A DNA stretch of 64,000 nt from G963666935 sp963666935 (lineage in GTDB: Bacteria > Bacillota > Clostridia > Christensenellales > CAG-138), in assembly GCA_963666935.1 (NCBI GenBank), contig OY762936.1, positions 496,001 to 560,000 of the forward strand, in the 5' to 3' direction. Below, in pieces: positions 17,126 to 26,832 of this stretch (the first letter of the stretch is position 1; each line of letters begins with the position of its first letter). A program made the translations under genes and the position numbers. A model generated the notes under the pieces. That model did no database searches, was not told the origin of the DNA, and worked only from the letters and a program-made list of their open reading frames with translations.

Positions 17126-19053
17126 TCGTACCCATGAAACGACTCACCCTGATCGGCCTTACTGCCGATGAGGAGCGCGTGCTCAGTACGCTGCAGTCCC
17201 TCTCTGCGGTACAGATCCTATCTAAGGGGGCAGGTGGATTCGATGAGTCCAAGCTTGCCAAGCTGGAAAACCGGGTACAGCGTTTGGACAACGCGCAGTC
17301 CGTGCTGAAACCCTTTGCACAAAAGGCGAAACTTGGGCCTAAGCCCGTTTTCAGCGTTGAACAGCTTAACCAGGATCTGCCCGCGTCCATGGATCTGTGC
17401 GCTCGGGTGGAAGAGCTGGACCACCGGCTTAGTACGTTGCGCAGCGATGTGGACAAGCGGAATACCCTGATCCTGACCCTGACGCCCTGGTCGGAAATGA
17501 ATGTCGGCATCGAGGAGATCGTGGCCACGGAATCTGCGCGCTATATTACCGGCGTGCTGGCGACAGAGCATATCTCCGCCTTGGAAGAGGTGGGGGCAGT
17601 GGTTGAGGCTTATGGCGGCGAAAGGGAAAAGTGTGTGCTGATCGCCTGCCATTTTCACCGGCTGCAGCAAATCACCGCGCTACTCAGAACGATGCCATTT
17701 CAAGAATTCAATTTTCCCGCCCTGCGGGGCACACCCAGAGAGAACATCGATTCTCTGACAAAGGAAATCGAAGATCTGAAAAAAGAAGAAGCGAGCCTCA
17801 CTGCCGAGCTTTCGGAACTGGGCAAGCAGCGGGATGAACTTTGCCGCGCACTGGATGCGGCCGTTATCGAGCGCGACCGGGAAGCCAGCAGGGCGTCGTT
17901 GGGCGTCACAACCTCCACTTTCATTCTGGATGGCTGGATCCGCAGCGACGAAGAGGAAAAGATTCGTAAAACTCTGGATTCCATTACAGATACCTATTAT
18001 ATGGACTGCAGCGACCCGCAGGAGGGCGATGTGGTGCCCACTGTACTCAAAAATTCCAAACTGGTGGCACCCTATGAGGCCGTCACGAATTTATACTCCC
18101 TCCCCGCGGCTCACGGCGTTGACGCAACCCCCTTGATGATGCCCTTCTATTTTGTCTTTTTCGGTATGATGCTGTCCGATACCGGATACGGAATCGTATT
18201 GGCTTTAGGCACTTATCTCTTCTTAAAACTCCTTAAGCCCCAAGGTATGATGGCTTCGCTGGCGAAGGTGCTCTTTATGGGAGGCCTTTCCACCATGGTC
18301 ATGGGATTGTTAATCGGCACATTCTTCGGCGTGTCCTGGCCCGTAATTTTTGCAGGAACGGCCTTGGCGAACGTGTTTCCGTTTATCGATCCTGCCAATG
18401 ATCCAATCACCATGCTTGCGTTATGTGCAGGGCTGGGGTTGGTTCATATGTACTTCGCGGTACTGATTGCAACGTGGGAGTGTATCAGGAGAGGCGATTG
18501 GATGGCTGCCATTATTGACAACCTGTGCTGGCTGTTCATCATCACGGGCCTGCTAATGCTGGCGGCCCCCATGCTCGGCATGCCCGAGATCCTAGCAACG
18601 GTGGGTAAGTGGATAGCAATTGTGGCTGCGTCGGCTGTGTTCCTGTTCGCCGGACGTTCCAGCAAGAGCATTCCGGGCCGGCTGATGGGCGGCGCGGGCA
18701 AGCTTTATAATGTCACTTCTTGGCTGGGAGACGTACTCTCTTATGCGCGTATCTTCGCGCTGGGTCTCTCCACTGGCGTCATCGGTCTGGTGCTCAATAC
18801 TCTGTGCTGGGATATGCTCTATGCATCCTTCAAGGGCAGCATGGTGCTCACCGTCATCGGGTTTGTCATCGTCTTGGCACTTTCTATCGCATTGCACCTG
18901 TTTATGTTGGCCATCAGCACCCTTGGATGCTTTGTGCATACGGCGAGACTGCAGTACGTGGAGTTCTTCAGCAAGTTCTATGAGGCCGGGGGAAAGCGCT
19001 TCATGCCGCTCCGGTACAATGCCAAGCACGTTAACGTGGCAGGTGAGCAATGA
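17122..19053 (+). CDS. ntpI: V-type ATP synthase subunit I (a subunit, membrane stator)
   Basis: Forms the ion half-channels next to the rotor ring. The 643-residue product has a cytoplasmic N-terminal half with coiled coil (about 220-260), then about seven or eight membrane helices from residue 335 on. The conserved segment MMLSDTGYG begins the membrane half, and a buried arginine lies in the LGDVLSYARIFALGLS block characteristic of the family. It overlaps ntpF by ATGA. Length is normal. Confidence 0.93.
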   Translation: MIVPMKRLTLIGLTADEERVLSTLQSLSAVQILSKGAGGFDESKLAKLENRVQRLDNAQSVLKPFAQKAKLGPKPVFSVEQLNQDLPASMDLCARVEELDHRLSTLRSDVDKRNTLILTLTPWSEMNVGIEEIVATESARYITGVLATEHISALEEVGAVVEAYGGEREKCVLIACHFHRLQQITALLRTMPFQEFNFPALRGTPRENIDSLTKEIEDLKKEEASLTAELSELGKQRDELCRALDAAVIERDREASRASLGVTTSTFILDGWIRSDEEEKIRKTLDSITDTYYMDCSDPQEGDVVPTVLKNSKLVAPYEAVTNLYSLPAAHGVDATPLMMPFYFVFFGMMLSDTGYGIVLALGTYLFLKLLKPQGMMASLAKVLFMGGLSTMVMGLLIGTFFGVSWPVIFAGTALANVFPFIDPANDPITMLALCAGLGLVHMYFAVLIATWECIRRGDWMAAIIDNLCWLFIITGLLMLAAPMLGMPEILATVGKWIAIVAASAVFLFAGRSSKSIPGRLMGGAGKLYNVTSWLGDVLSYARIFALGLSTGVIGLVLNTLCWDMLYASFKGSMVLTVIGFVIVLALSIALHLFMLAISTLGCFVHTARLQYVEFFSKFYEAGGKRFMPLRYNAKHVNVAGEQ

Positions 19054-19118
19054 ATTGTGCGGCAGAGCCGCTTACTATAAGAACAAAAATTTTAAACAAA
19101 TAATTGGAGGTCTCACAA

Positions 19119-19610
19119 ATGTCATTCTTCGATTTTATTGGTACGAACGGTCAACTTCTTGCTGCCGTAGGCGCTGTTTTTGCGGCGATGTTTGCCGGCA
19201 TTGGTTCGGCGATCGGCGTAGGACTGGCTGGACAGGCGGGCGCGGGCGTAATCGCCGAGGATCCCGATAAGTTTGGTTCGGTTCTGGTGCTTCAGCTTCT
19301 CCCCGGCACACAGGGTATTTATGGTCTTTTGATCGGATTTGTCATCGCTTCCAAGGCAGGTCTCTTGGGCGGCGGCGCTACCATCGCAACGGCTGCCGGA
19401 CTTCAGCTCTTCTTTGCCTCTCTGCCCATCGCATTCGCCGGCCTGCTGTCCGCAATCGCACAGGGCAAAGCGGCTGCTTCCGGTATCGCCATGGTGGGCA
19501 AACGCCCCGAAGAATCCGGTAAGGCTATCATCTTCGCGGTTATGGTGGAGACCTACGCCGTGCTCGCACTGCTCTTCTCCTTCCTGATGGTCAACGGCGT
19601 TGCCGTCTGA
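19119..19610 (+). CDS. ntpK: V-type ATP synthase rotor subunit K (16-kDa proteolipid), predicted Na+-binding
   Basis: The 163-residue duplicated-hairpin proteolipid has four membrane helices. The Na+ ligands known from E. hirae NtpK (Leu61, Thr64, Gln65, Gln110, Glu139) have visible counterparts: L61, T64 and Q65 in LLPGTQG, Q115 in IAQGK and E144 in MVETYA. Only one carboxylate per subunit is present in the second hairpin, as in bacterial V-type rotors. GGAGG sits 8 nt before ATG 19119. Na+ rather than H+ coupling is inferred from the ligand set. Confidence 0.92.
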   Translation: MSFFDFIGTNGQLLAAVGAVFAAMFAGIGSAIGVGLAGQAGAGVIAEDPDKFGSVLVLQLLPGTQGIYGLLIGFVIASKAGLLGGGATIATAAGLQLFFASLPIAFAGLLSAIAQGKAAASGIAMVGKRPEESGKAIIFAVMVETYAVLALLFSFLMVNGVAV

Positions 19611-19629
19611 TCAGATTGAGGAGCGGATT

Positions 19630-20232
19630 ATGGCAAACGATTTGAATAACGCGGCCAAGCTCACCGGACGCATCCTAGACGATGCGCGCCGTGTGGCTGA
19701 GAATGCCGCGAAACAGGCTAAGACTGAAGCAGCAAAGGTCAAAGAGCTTGCCGATCACGATGTTTTGGAAGTAACGGCGGAGTTTGACGCCCGAGCAAAG
19801 CGCGCGGCGGAAGAGATTCTGGAACGCAGCCGCACCAACGCGGAGCTGGATTCCCGCAAATACATCCTCGCGGCTAAGCGTAAGGTGATCGATAAGGCGT
19901 TTGTAGACGCCTACGACGCCCTTGACCGGCTGGAGGCGAGCAAACGGGACGAGCTGTTTGCGGCCGTAGCGATTTCTTATACGCAGGGTGGCGAAACCCT
20001 GCTTCCCGCGTCGGCGGATGCGCAGCGGGCAAACGCCCTCTTAGACCGCATCAACAAGGCGCTTAAGGGAAACGGAAAAGAGGAAATCGCCATTGGAAAA
20101 ACTTCCGAACAGATCGGCGGTGGATTTTTGCTCATTGGCAAAGGGTATGAAATAAATTGTTCCTTCGAGGCGATGCTGCGCGACGTTCGCGAAGCAGAAG
20201 AGAGCAATGTAGCAAAGATCCTGTTCGAATAG
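19630..20232 (+). CDS. ntpE: V-type ATP synthase subunit E (peripheral stalk)
   Basis: The 200-residue product has a long N-terminal helix rich in charged residues (1-100) and a small globular C-terminal domain containing IGGGFLLIGKGYEINCSFEAML, shown here by its core GGGFLL..G.YEIN. It forms the stator stalk with the small NtpF helix. GAGGAG lies 6 nt before ATG 19630. Confidence 0.88.
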   Translation: MANDLNNAAKLTGRILDDARRVAENAAKQAKTEAAKVKELADHDVLEVTAEFDARAKRAAEEILERSRTNAELDSRKYILAAKRKVIDKAFVDAYDALDRLEASKRDELFAAVAISYTQGGETLLPASADAQRANALLDRINKALKGNGKEEIAIGKTSEQIGGGFLLIGKGYEINCSFEAMLRDVREAEESNVAKILFE

Positions 20233-20248
20233 AGAGGTAGCAGAAGAT

Positions 20249-21223
20249 ATGCCACAGAACAGTGCCTATTACGGCATAACGCGGATACGCTGCCATGAGA
20301 AAAACCTCATTGGCCGGGACAAGATGCAGCGGCTCATCGACGGCAGCGTCGAAGAAGCCGTGCGGCTTCTGGTCGACGCGGGCTACGGCGGAATTCCGGA
20401 CGCCACGGTGGAAGATGCTGATCGCCTCATCACTTCTGAACTGGGCAACACCTATGCGTTGATTCGCGAAGTATCTTTTGACAGCGCTACCACGGACCTT
20501 TTTCTCATGAAGGCGGATGTACACAACATCAAGATGCTCATGAAGCATAAGCTTGCCGACAGCGGGGAGCCCCTGCTCATACGGGGCGGCCTGTATTCTC
20601 AGGAAGCTTTGATGAAGTTTGTCGCGGGGGATTTCAGGGATCTACCCGAAGAATTCCGGGAAGCGCTTGCTGTACTGGAACAGAACATTCAATCTTCGCT
20701 AGAACCCGCTACAATTTCCATACTGCTGGACAAGGCGTATGTGAAATATGCGCTGCGCACCGCCAAAGGATTTGCGGCTTCCTACTTCCGGACCCAGGCC
20801 GATTATGACAATGTCATCGCCATGCTGCGGATTCGGGGCATGGGCGGCGGCGTGGAAAAGCTCAAGGCAGCGCTGCTTCCACAAGGAGATATTCCGGCGA
20901 GCCGGTTGATTCAGGCGCTGGACCTTCCTGTGGACGGCATGGCTAAGCTAATTGCCACTGGACCTGCCAGAGAAGGTATCCTTCGCGGGCTGGACGCCAT
21001 CCAAAAGGGCGCCGAAATTTCCGTGATGGAGCGGGAGAGGGACAACTGCCTAATCTCCTTTGCTAATGCCGGAAAGCTTCGGGATAATTCCATTGCCCCC
21101 GTAGTAGGCTACCTGCTGGCACGGGAGCAGGAGGCGAAGTGCATTCGCATTATCCTGACCGCCAAGCGAAACGGCCTGCCCGATAGTGTCATAACAGAAA
21201 GGCTGCGTGAGTTGTATGGCTGA
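20249..21223 (+). CDS. ntpC: V-type ATP synthase subunit C (rotor-shaft socket)
   Basis: The 324-residue all-helical product resembles NtpC/AtpC: early block TTDLFLMKADVHNIKMLMK, repeated helical units (the second at about 155-230 with RTQADYDNVIAMLRIR), and a C-terminal block with ISFANAGKLRDNSIAPVVGYLLARE.EAKCIR. It connects the K ring to the central shaft. The Shine-Dalgarno GAGAGG is 11 nt from the ATG, a little long. Confidence 0.9.
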   Translation: MPQNSAYYGITRIRCHEKNLIGRDKMQRLIDGSVEEAVRLLVDAGYGGIPDATVEDADRLITSELGNTYALIREVSFDSATTDLFLMKADVHNIKMLMKHKLADSGEPLLIRGGLYSQEALMKFVAGDFRDLPEEFREALAVLEQNIQSSLEPATISILLDKAYVKYALRTAKGFAASYFRTQADYDNVIAMLRIRGMGGGVEKLKAALLPQGDIPASRLIQALDLPVDGMAKLIATGPAREGILRGLDAIQKGAEISVMERERDNCLISFANAGKLRDNSIAPVVGYLLAREQEAKCIRIILTAKRNGLPDSVITERLRELYG

Positions 21224-21551
21224 AAAAAAAGCTGATATTGCAATCATCGGCGACCGCGATTCCGTACTGCTTGCGAAAGCCGTGGGGCTTAGGGTTTTTG
21301 CCGAGACCGATCCAGAGAAGGCCTGCCATCGCATTTATACGCTGGCAAAAGAAGGCTGCAAGGTGATTTTTCTGACCGAACCGCTCTACGTGAAGTGCGG
21401 CGAGGCCATTGAGAGGTTTAAGTCCGAGACGTTCCCTGCCATTATACCCGTTCCCGATTCACACGGGTCTACCGGCGTAGCGATGGCACAGATCAGGGCC
21501 AATGTCGAAAAGGCGATCGGAGCGGACATTCTATTTTCGGAGGATAAGTAG
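21216..21551 (+). CDS. ntpG: V-type ATP synthase subunit F (central stalk)
   Basis: The 111-residue product has the family start IAIIGDRDSVLLAKAVGLR and the Rossmann-like fold of V/A-type subunit F, which binds subunit D in the shaft. ATG 21216 overlaps the end of ntpC by 8 bases. A GTG at 21207 is an alternative with better Shine-Dalgarno spacing (AGAAAGG, 4 nt) and would add three residues. Confidence 0.88.
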   Translation: MAEKKADIAIIGDRDSVLLAKAVGLRVFAETDPEKACHRIYTLAKEGCKVIFLTEPLYVKCGEAIERFKSETFPAIIPVPDSHGSTGVAMAQIRANVEKAIGADILFSEDK

Positions 21552-21553
21552 AC

Positions 21554-23329
21554 ATGGCAACACAAGGAACCATCATCAAAGTTTCAGGGCCCTTGATCGT
21601 CGCAAGCGGCATGGCCGACGTACAGATGTACGATGTTGTGCGCGTTTCTGAAAAGAAGCTCATCGGAGAGGTTATTGAGCTGCGCGGCGACAAAGCGTCC
21701 ATACAGGTTTACGAAGAAACCGGCGGCATCGGCCCCGGCGAGCCTGTGGAGTCCACCGGATCCCCTCTTTCCGTGGAACTGGCGCCCGGGCTCATTGAAT
21801 CCATCTACGACGGCATCCAGCGGCCCCTCACCAAAATTCGCGAGCAGGCGGGCGACCGCATCACCCGCGGCGTGGTGGTAAGCGCGCTGGACTATGAAAA
21901 ACTTTGGAAGTTTGAACCAGTGGCGGCAGTAGGCAGCCAGCTTACCGGCGGCGATGTGCTGGGCACGGTACAGGAAACCGAAACGGTGCTGCATAAGGTC
22001 ATGGTGCCTCCGGGCGTCAGCGGTGAGCTTACGTGGCTCTATTCCGGCGAAGCCACCGTCGTGCAGCCCATTGCCAAACTCAAGACCGCCACGGGTGAAA
22101 TCGAGCTTCCCATGCTGCAGCGGTGGCCCGTGCGGCGTGGCCGTCCCTACGTTCAGAAGTTGGCTCCCACCGAGCCCATGGTCACCGGGCAACGCGTCAT
22201 CGACACGCTGTTTCCCGTGGCAAAGGGCGGCGTTGCGGCGGTTCCCGGCCCCTTCGGCAGCGGCAAGACCGTGGTGCAGCATCAGCTGGCAAAATGGGCG
22301 GACGCCGACATCATCGTATACGTGGGCTGCGGCGAGCGCGGCAACGAGATGACCGAGGTGCTCATGGAGTTCCCGGAACTGAAGGACCCCCGCACCGGTC
22401 TCTCCCTGATGAAGCGCACCGTGCTTATTGCCAACACTTCGGACATGCCTGTAGCGGCGCGTGAGGCGTCCATCTATACCGGCATTACCATTGCGGAGTA
22501 CTTCCGCGATATGGGTTACAAGGTCGCTATCATGGCGGACTCCACTTCCCGTTGGGCGGAGGCGCTGCGCGAAATGTCTGGACGCCTTGAGGAGATGCCC
22601 GGCGAAGAAGGCTATCCCGCTTATCTGGGCAGCCGCCTTGCCGAGTTCTACGAGCGCGCCGGCATTGTTACGGCGTTGGGCAGCGGAGGCAGAACCGGCG
22701 CTGTGACCGCTATCGGTGCGGTTTCCCCTGCAGGCGGCGATATTTCTGAGCCTGTCTCTCAGGCGACACTTCGAACGGTTAAAGTGTTCTGGGGCTTGAG
22801 CGCCAAGCTGGCCTATGCCCGCCACTTCCCAGCCATCGATTGGCTGACTAGCTATTCCCTGTATATAGATCGGCTGGAGCCTTGGTTTAATAAAGAAGTG
22901 CATCCCGACTGGAGCAAACTGGTGAAGGATGTTATGAGTATGCTGCAGGAAGAGAGTGAGCTGGACGAGATCGTGCGTCTGGTGGGTATCGACGCGCTGA
23001 GCTTCAAGGACAGGCTTAAGTTGGAGGCCTCCCGTTCCATCCGCGAAGACTATCTGCATCAAAACGCATTCCATGAGGTGGATACCTATTCTTCCACCAT
23101 TAAGCAGTACATGCTGCTCAAGCTCATCATGAGCTACTACGAAAAGAGCAGCGCTGCTTTGGAAGCGGACGCGTCGTTTGCAAAACTGTGCGCCCTGCCT
23201 GTTCGCGAGAGCATTGGCCGCTTCAAGTATGTCTCCGAAGAAGAGTGCAAGGGGCGCTTTGAAGCGGTGATGGCCGAGCTGAACCGCCAGGTACAGGAAC
23301 TCACAGAGGGAGGAAACGAAGATGCGTAA
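21554..23329 (+). CDS. ntpA: V-type ATP synthase catalytic subunit A
   Basis: The 591-residue product is the catalytic subunit: P-loop GPFGSGKT (232-239), the non-homologous insertion typical of V/A-type A subunits (about 110-185), and MADSTSRWAEALRE in the nucleotide domain. Three copies alternate with B in the head. It begins 2 bases after ntpG stops and ends inside the start of ntpB. Confidence 0.96.
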   Translation: MATQGTIIKVSGPLIVASGMADVQMYDVVRVSEKKLIGEVIELRGDKASIQVYEETGGIGPGEPVESTGSPLSVELAPGLIESIYDGIQRPLTKIREQAGDRITRGVVVSALDYEKLWKFEPVAAVGSQLTGGDVLGTVQETETVLHKVMVPPGVSGELTWLYSGEATVVQPIAKLKTATGEIELPMLQRWPVRRGRPYVQKLAPTEPMVTGQRVIDTLFPVAKGGVAAVPGPFGSGKTVVQHQLAKWADADIIVYVGCGERGNEMTEVLMEFPELKDPRTGLSLMKRTVLIANTSDMPVAAREASIYTGITIAEYFRDMGYKVAIMADSTSRWAEALREMSGRLEEMPGEEGYPAYLGSRLAEFYERAGIVTALGSGGRTGAVTAIGAVSPAGGDISEPVSQATLRTVKVFWGLSAKLAYARHFPAIDWLTSYSLYIDRLEPWFNKEVHPDWSKLVKDVMSMLQEESELDEIVRLVGIDALSFKDRLKLEASRSIREDYLHQNAFHEVDTYSSTIKQYMLLKLIMSYYEKSSAALEADASFAKLCALPVRESIGRFKYVSEEECKGRFEAVMAELNRQVQELTEGGNEDA

Positions 23330-24704
23330 AGAATACCGTACCATCAAAGAAGTCGCCGGCCCGCTGATGTTGGTGGAAAAGGTCGACAGCGTAAAATATG
23401 ATGAATTGGTGGAAATTGAACAGGCAAACGGCGAGATCCGCAGGGGCCGTGTGCTGGAAGTATACAACGACACGGCACTGCTCCAGCTGTTCGAGGGTTC
23501 CCAGGGACTTCGGATTTCCAATTCCAAAGCTAGATTTCTGGGCCACTCCATCGAACTGTCCGTGGCGCCCGATATGCTGGGTCGCGTGTTCGACGGCATG
23601 GGCCGCCCCAAGGACGGCGGCGCGTCCTTGATTCCCGAAAAGCGGCTGGATATCAACGGCGCTCCCATCAACCCCACCGCCCGTGACTACCCTAATGAAT
23701 TTATCCAGACTGGCATTTCCGCCATCGACGGATTGAATACCTTGGTCCGCGGCCAGAAGCTTCCTGTGTTTTCTGGCAGCGGTCTGCCTCACGCCAACCT
23801 GGCGGCACAGATCGCCCGTCAGGCAAAGGTGCGTGGCACGGATGACGGCTTCGCGGTGGTATTTGCCGCGGTAGGTATCACCTTTGAGGAAGCCGACTTC
23901 TTCATCCGGGATTTCCGCGCCACCGGCGCCATTGACCGCACGGTCACCTTCATCAACCTGGCAAACGACCCCGCTATCGAGCGTATCGCCACACCCCGTA
24001 TGGCACTAACTGCCGCGGAATATTTGGCATACGACCTGGGGATGCATGTGCTGGTTATCATCACAGACATCACCAACTACGCGGAGGCGCTGCGCGAAGT
24101 GTCCGCAGCCCGCAAAGAGGTTCCGGGCCGCCGTGGTTACCCCGGCTACCTGTATACCGACCTGGCCACCATGTATGAGCGCGCGGGCCGCATCAAAGAC
24201 AACCCGGGATCGATTACCATGATCCCTATCCTTTCCATGCCGGAAGACGACATTACGCACCCGATTCCCGACCTGACTGGTTATATTACGGAAGGCCAGA
24301 TCATCCTCTCCCGGGATCTGCACCGCAAGGGCATTACGCCGCCCATTAACGTGCTGCCTTCCCTTTCCCGTTTGAAGGATAAGGGCATTGGCAAGGGCAA
24401 GACTCGCGAAGACCACGCTGACACCATGAACCAGCTCTTTGCTGCCTATTCCCGCGGTAAGGACGCCAAGGAACTGGCGGTTATCTTAGGTGATGCGGCA
24501 CTATCCGACATCGACAAGCTGTACGCCAAGTTCTCCGACGCCTTCGAACAGGAATACGTCTCTCAGGGCTTCTACACCAACCGCTCCATTGAGGAAACAC
24601 TGGAGATCGGCTGGAAGCTGCTTTCCATCTTGCCCAGGAGCGAGCTCAAGCGCATTAAGGACGTGTATCTGGATCAGTACCTTCCTAAGCAGAAGGAGGA
24701 GTAA
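23322..24704 (+). CDS. ntpB: V-type ATP synthase regulatory subunit B
   Basis: The 460-residue non-catalytic partner of A. The P-loop is replaced by SGSGLPHANLA (normal for B), and the product contains ITDITNYAEALREVSAARKEVPGRRGYPGY, of which TDITNYAEALRE is the diagnostic core. It overlaps ntpA by 8 bases, with AGAGGGAGG ahead of the ATG. Confidence 0.96.
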   Translation: MRKEYRTIKEVAGPLMLVEKVDSVKYDELVEIEQANGEIRRGRVLEVYNDTALLQLFEGSQGLRISNSKARFLGHSIELSVAPDMLGRVFDGMGRPKDGGASLIPEKRLDINGAPINPTARDYPNEFIQTGISAIDGLNTLVRGQKLPVFSGSGLPHANLAAQIARQAKVRGTDDGFAVVFAAVGITFEEADFFIRDFRATGAIDRTVTFINLANDPAIERIATPRMALTAAEYLAYDLGMHVLVIITDITNYAEALREVSAARKEVPGRRGYPGYLYTDLATMYERAGRIKDNPGSITMIPILSMPEDDITHPIPDLTGYITEGQIILSRDLHRKGITPPINVLPSLSRLKDKGIGKGKTREDHADTMNQLFAAYSRGKDAKELAVILGDAALSDIDKLYAKFSDAFEQEYVSQGFYTNRSIEETLEIGWKLLSILPRSELKRIKDVYLDQYLPKQKEE

Positions 24705-24707
24705 CCC

Positions 24708-25337
24708 ATGACAAGTCTGCAGGTAAAACCTACCCGCATGGAGTTGAGCAACCTGAAGAAAAAGAAGAAGGTTGCCGTGCGCGGCCATAAGCTGATGAAG
24801 GACAAGCGCGATGAAATGGTGCGCCGCTTCATTCTCTACGTCCGCCGCAACCGGGAGCTTCGGGAGCAGGTGGAGGAAAAGCTGGGAGCTGCCATGCAGA
24901 AATTTGTGCTTGCCCGTGCCACCATGAGCAACGAGGCCGTGGAGGAAGCGCTGTGCTTCCCGGCTCGTCCTGCCCGCGTGGAGGTGGACACCCAGCACGT
25001 GCTCTCTATCGTTGTTCCCAAGCTGACGCTGGTGGCATCGGAAGGGTTTGATTATCCTTACGGTTTTATGACCACAAGCGCGGAGCTGGACAGCGCAGTA
25101 CAGATTTTTGCGGAAGTTCTGCCTCTGCTCATTGAGCTGGCGGAAGTGGAAAAGATCTGCAACCGTTTGGCGGACGAGATTGAAAAGACCCGCCGTCGCG
25201 TTAATGCGCTGGAATATGTTATGATTCCCCAGTTCGACGAGGCTATAAGGCTTATCAAAATGAAGCTGGATGAAAACGAGCGCGGCAATCTGACCCGGCT
25301 CATGAAAACGAAAGACATGATCGCAAACCGCGAATAA
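24708..25337 (+). CDS. ntpD: V-type ATP synthase subunit D (central shaft)
   Basis: The 209-residue product is a long antiparallel coiled coil. The N-terminus MTSLQVKPTRMELSNLKKK is a clear subunit D start, and the C-terminal helix carries RRRVNALEYVMIPQ. It turns inside the A3B3 head. A strong terminator follows 9 bases after the stop, so the operon ends here and lacks the ntpH and ntpJ genes that follow in E. hirae. Confidence 0.94.
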   Translation: MTSLQVKPTRMELSNLKKKKKVAVRGHKLMKDKRDEMVRRFILYVRRNRELREQVEEKLGAAMQKFVLARATMSNEAVEEALCFPARPARVEVDTQHVLSIVVPKLTLVASEGFDYPYGFMTTSAELDSAVQIFAEVLPLLIELAEVEKICNRLADEIEKTRRRVNALEYVMIPQFDEAIRLIKMKLDENERGNLTRLMKTKDMIANRE

Positions 25338-25345
25338 TAAGCGAT

Positions 25346-25375
25346 AAAAAAGCTCCGCAATAGCGGAGCTTTTTT
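25346..25375. terminator. Bidirectional intrinsic terminator after the V-ATPase operon
   Basis: GCTCCGC (25352-25358) pairs with GCGGAGC (25363-25369) around AATA, with six A before and six T after. It also lies just past the stop of the convergent lipoprotein gene. Confidence 0.88.
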
Positions 25376-25387
25376 ATGTTGGCCTTG

Positions 25388-25834
25388 TTACTTACTGGAA
25401 TTTGTTGCGGTGGAACTTGTGTTCGTAGGAGTCGCGCCTTCCATGAGTGTTCCGTCTGCCTTCACATAGCACGTTTCCGTGGCGGTGGAATTGGCGGGCT
25501 GCACCGTGGCGCAGTAGGTCTGTGTGTTCATGTAAGTGGTGTACGTTACGGTTTTAATGGTAGAACCGGGATACTTTGCCTCGATTGCCGACTTAATCGC
25601 GGCTGGAAGCTTAGAAATCTCCACCGTTGCGCCTTCCACAAAGTCCGCAATTGATGCCCCAAGATTGCCATTGGTACCGGTTGCCGGCGGAACCGTGGAT
25701 GTAGGGGACGCTTTTGGCGTGAGGTTTACTGTGGGTGATGGCTTTACTTTCCCATTTCCAGTACACCCTGCGGCAAACAGCAGGCACACCGCCATGAGCG
25801 CTGCAAGAATGGATATTGTGATCGTTCTCTTCAT
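25388..25834 (-). CDS. Small lipoprotein with PepSY-like (DUF2874-type) domain
   Basis: The 148-residue product has a signal peptide (MKRTITISILAALMAVCLLF) ending in a lipobox AAGC, then a Thr/Ser/Pro linker. A domain of about 70 residues follows, with the pattern LPAAIKSAIEAKYPGSTIKTV, typical of the PepSY-like repeat family. An exported lipoprotein of unknown role. ATG 25834 is chosen because the signal peptide begins there; AGGAGG (25847-25852) is 12 nt upstream, longer than usual, but codons closer to it are not start codons in frame. Confidence 0.65.
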   Translation of the reverse strand: MKRTITISILAALMAVCLLFAAGCTGNGKVKPSPTVNLTPKASPTSTVPPATGTNGNLGASIADFVEGATVEISKLPAAIKSAIEAKYPGSTIKTVTYTTYMNTQTYCATVQPANSTATETCYVKADGTLMEGATPTNTSSTATNSSK

Positions 25835-25970
25835 AACAATTGTTTTCCTCCTGTTTATTGGGTTCATGTGTAGTATTCCCAATCACAAAATGAATATTCA
25901 CATGGAAAAACAAGAAAAAAACGCGCATTTTTTGCGCGCCTGTTGCAAAACGACAAAAACAAAAACAGTT

Positions 25971-26711
25971 TCATCGCAGAGGACTTTTTTTTGGAACTAA
26001 CGGAGATTCCCAGTATTCTAAGTGCCCCTCATACTTTTCGGCAATGCGAATGGCTCTTGTGGTCAGGGCATCAATTTCCCGCTTGTTCAAGGTGCTGACG
26101 CACTGGAGTTTAACGCCGTGCGGATCTTCATATTCGGGGCGAAATTCGCTCTCACCGATTGCGAAGCCGGAGAGACGCGCCTCCTCCGCAAAAATCGGCA
26201 CCAGAGCTTCCGTGGGGAAAAACACGGAAAGGGTAACCCTGCGCGCCGGGGTAATGCCATCGCCATGCTTTTTATAGAGTTCGATCTGTTTGCGGTTGGT
26301 TTCGGTGTACAGGCGGGCAGCATCGGGATAAAGGAGTTTAAAATAAGTCTGCCATTCCGGGTCCACATCGCAGCCAGTGATACAGTGGAGGTACCGCTCC
26401 TTCTGCGCAATTTCTTCCAGGATTTGAAGCTGCTTGCGCTTGGATACATAAAAAAACATACCGTAGCGGAGAGCATCCCGGATGAACCCCACGAAGTAGG
26501 GATCCAGCTGTCGCATGCACTTTTTCTCGATGGAGGCAATATGACGCAAGGCGCGTCGGCTTAGCTCACACTCGTTGCGCATGTCGCACCTAATGTAGAG
26601 CAGCACTGGATGCGTGCCGAAGGGTGCGGCACCCGAAAGCTCCATGTCCACTGCGAATTCAGCGGGGGCGCCATCCATATTCCAATCATAATAGAACCAA
26701 TCTTTGTGCAT
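25971..26711 (-). CDS. Cytoplasmic protein, DUF695-like N-terminus and RraB-like C-terminus
   Basis: The 246-residue product has no signal peptide or membrane segment. Residues 1-50 (WFYYDWNMDGAPAEFAVDM...) resemble DUF695. The last 80 residues (LSGFAIGESEF...AEKYEGHLEYWESPL) resemble the RraB/ygiJ-type fold that in gamma-proteobacteria modulates RNase E. Function here is unknown. GAGG lies 6 nt before the ATG. Both family matches are from memory of patterns and are moderate. Confidence 0.5.
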   Translation of the reverse strand: MHKDWFYYDWNMDGAPAEFAVDMELSGAAPFGTHPVLLYIRCDMRNECELSRRALRHIASIEKKCMRQLDPYFVGFIRDALRYGMFFYVSKRKQLQILEEIAQKERYLHCITGCDVDPEWQTYFKLLYPDAARLYTETNRKQIELYKKHGDGITPARRVTLSVFFPTEALVPIFAEEARLSGFAIGESEFRPEYEDPHGVKLQCVSTLNKREIDALTTRAIRIAEKYEGHLEYWESPLVPKKSPLR

Positions 26712-26832
26712 ACCAACCTCTTTTTTAAGGTAAGGGGAGCTGGACCCCTATGCCTAAAAATCGCTATTTTGGTGCATGCCATTGCCGGTGTCAGTCGTCA
26801 TAGAACCACTACGGCCCCCTCATCTTCTTCGA

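Noticed and set aside
21584..23677. Open frame of 697 codons on the minus strand
   Set aside because: It is exactly antisense to ntpA and the start of ntpB, which match their families over full length. Long antisense frames are expected in GC-rich codon-biased genes, and its residues show no family pattern.
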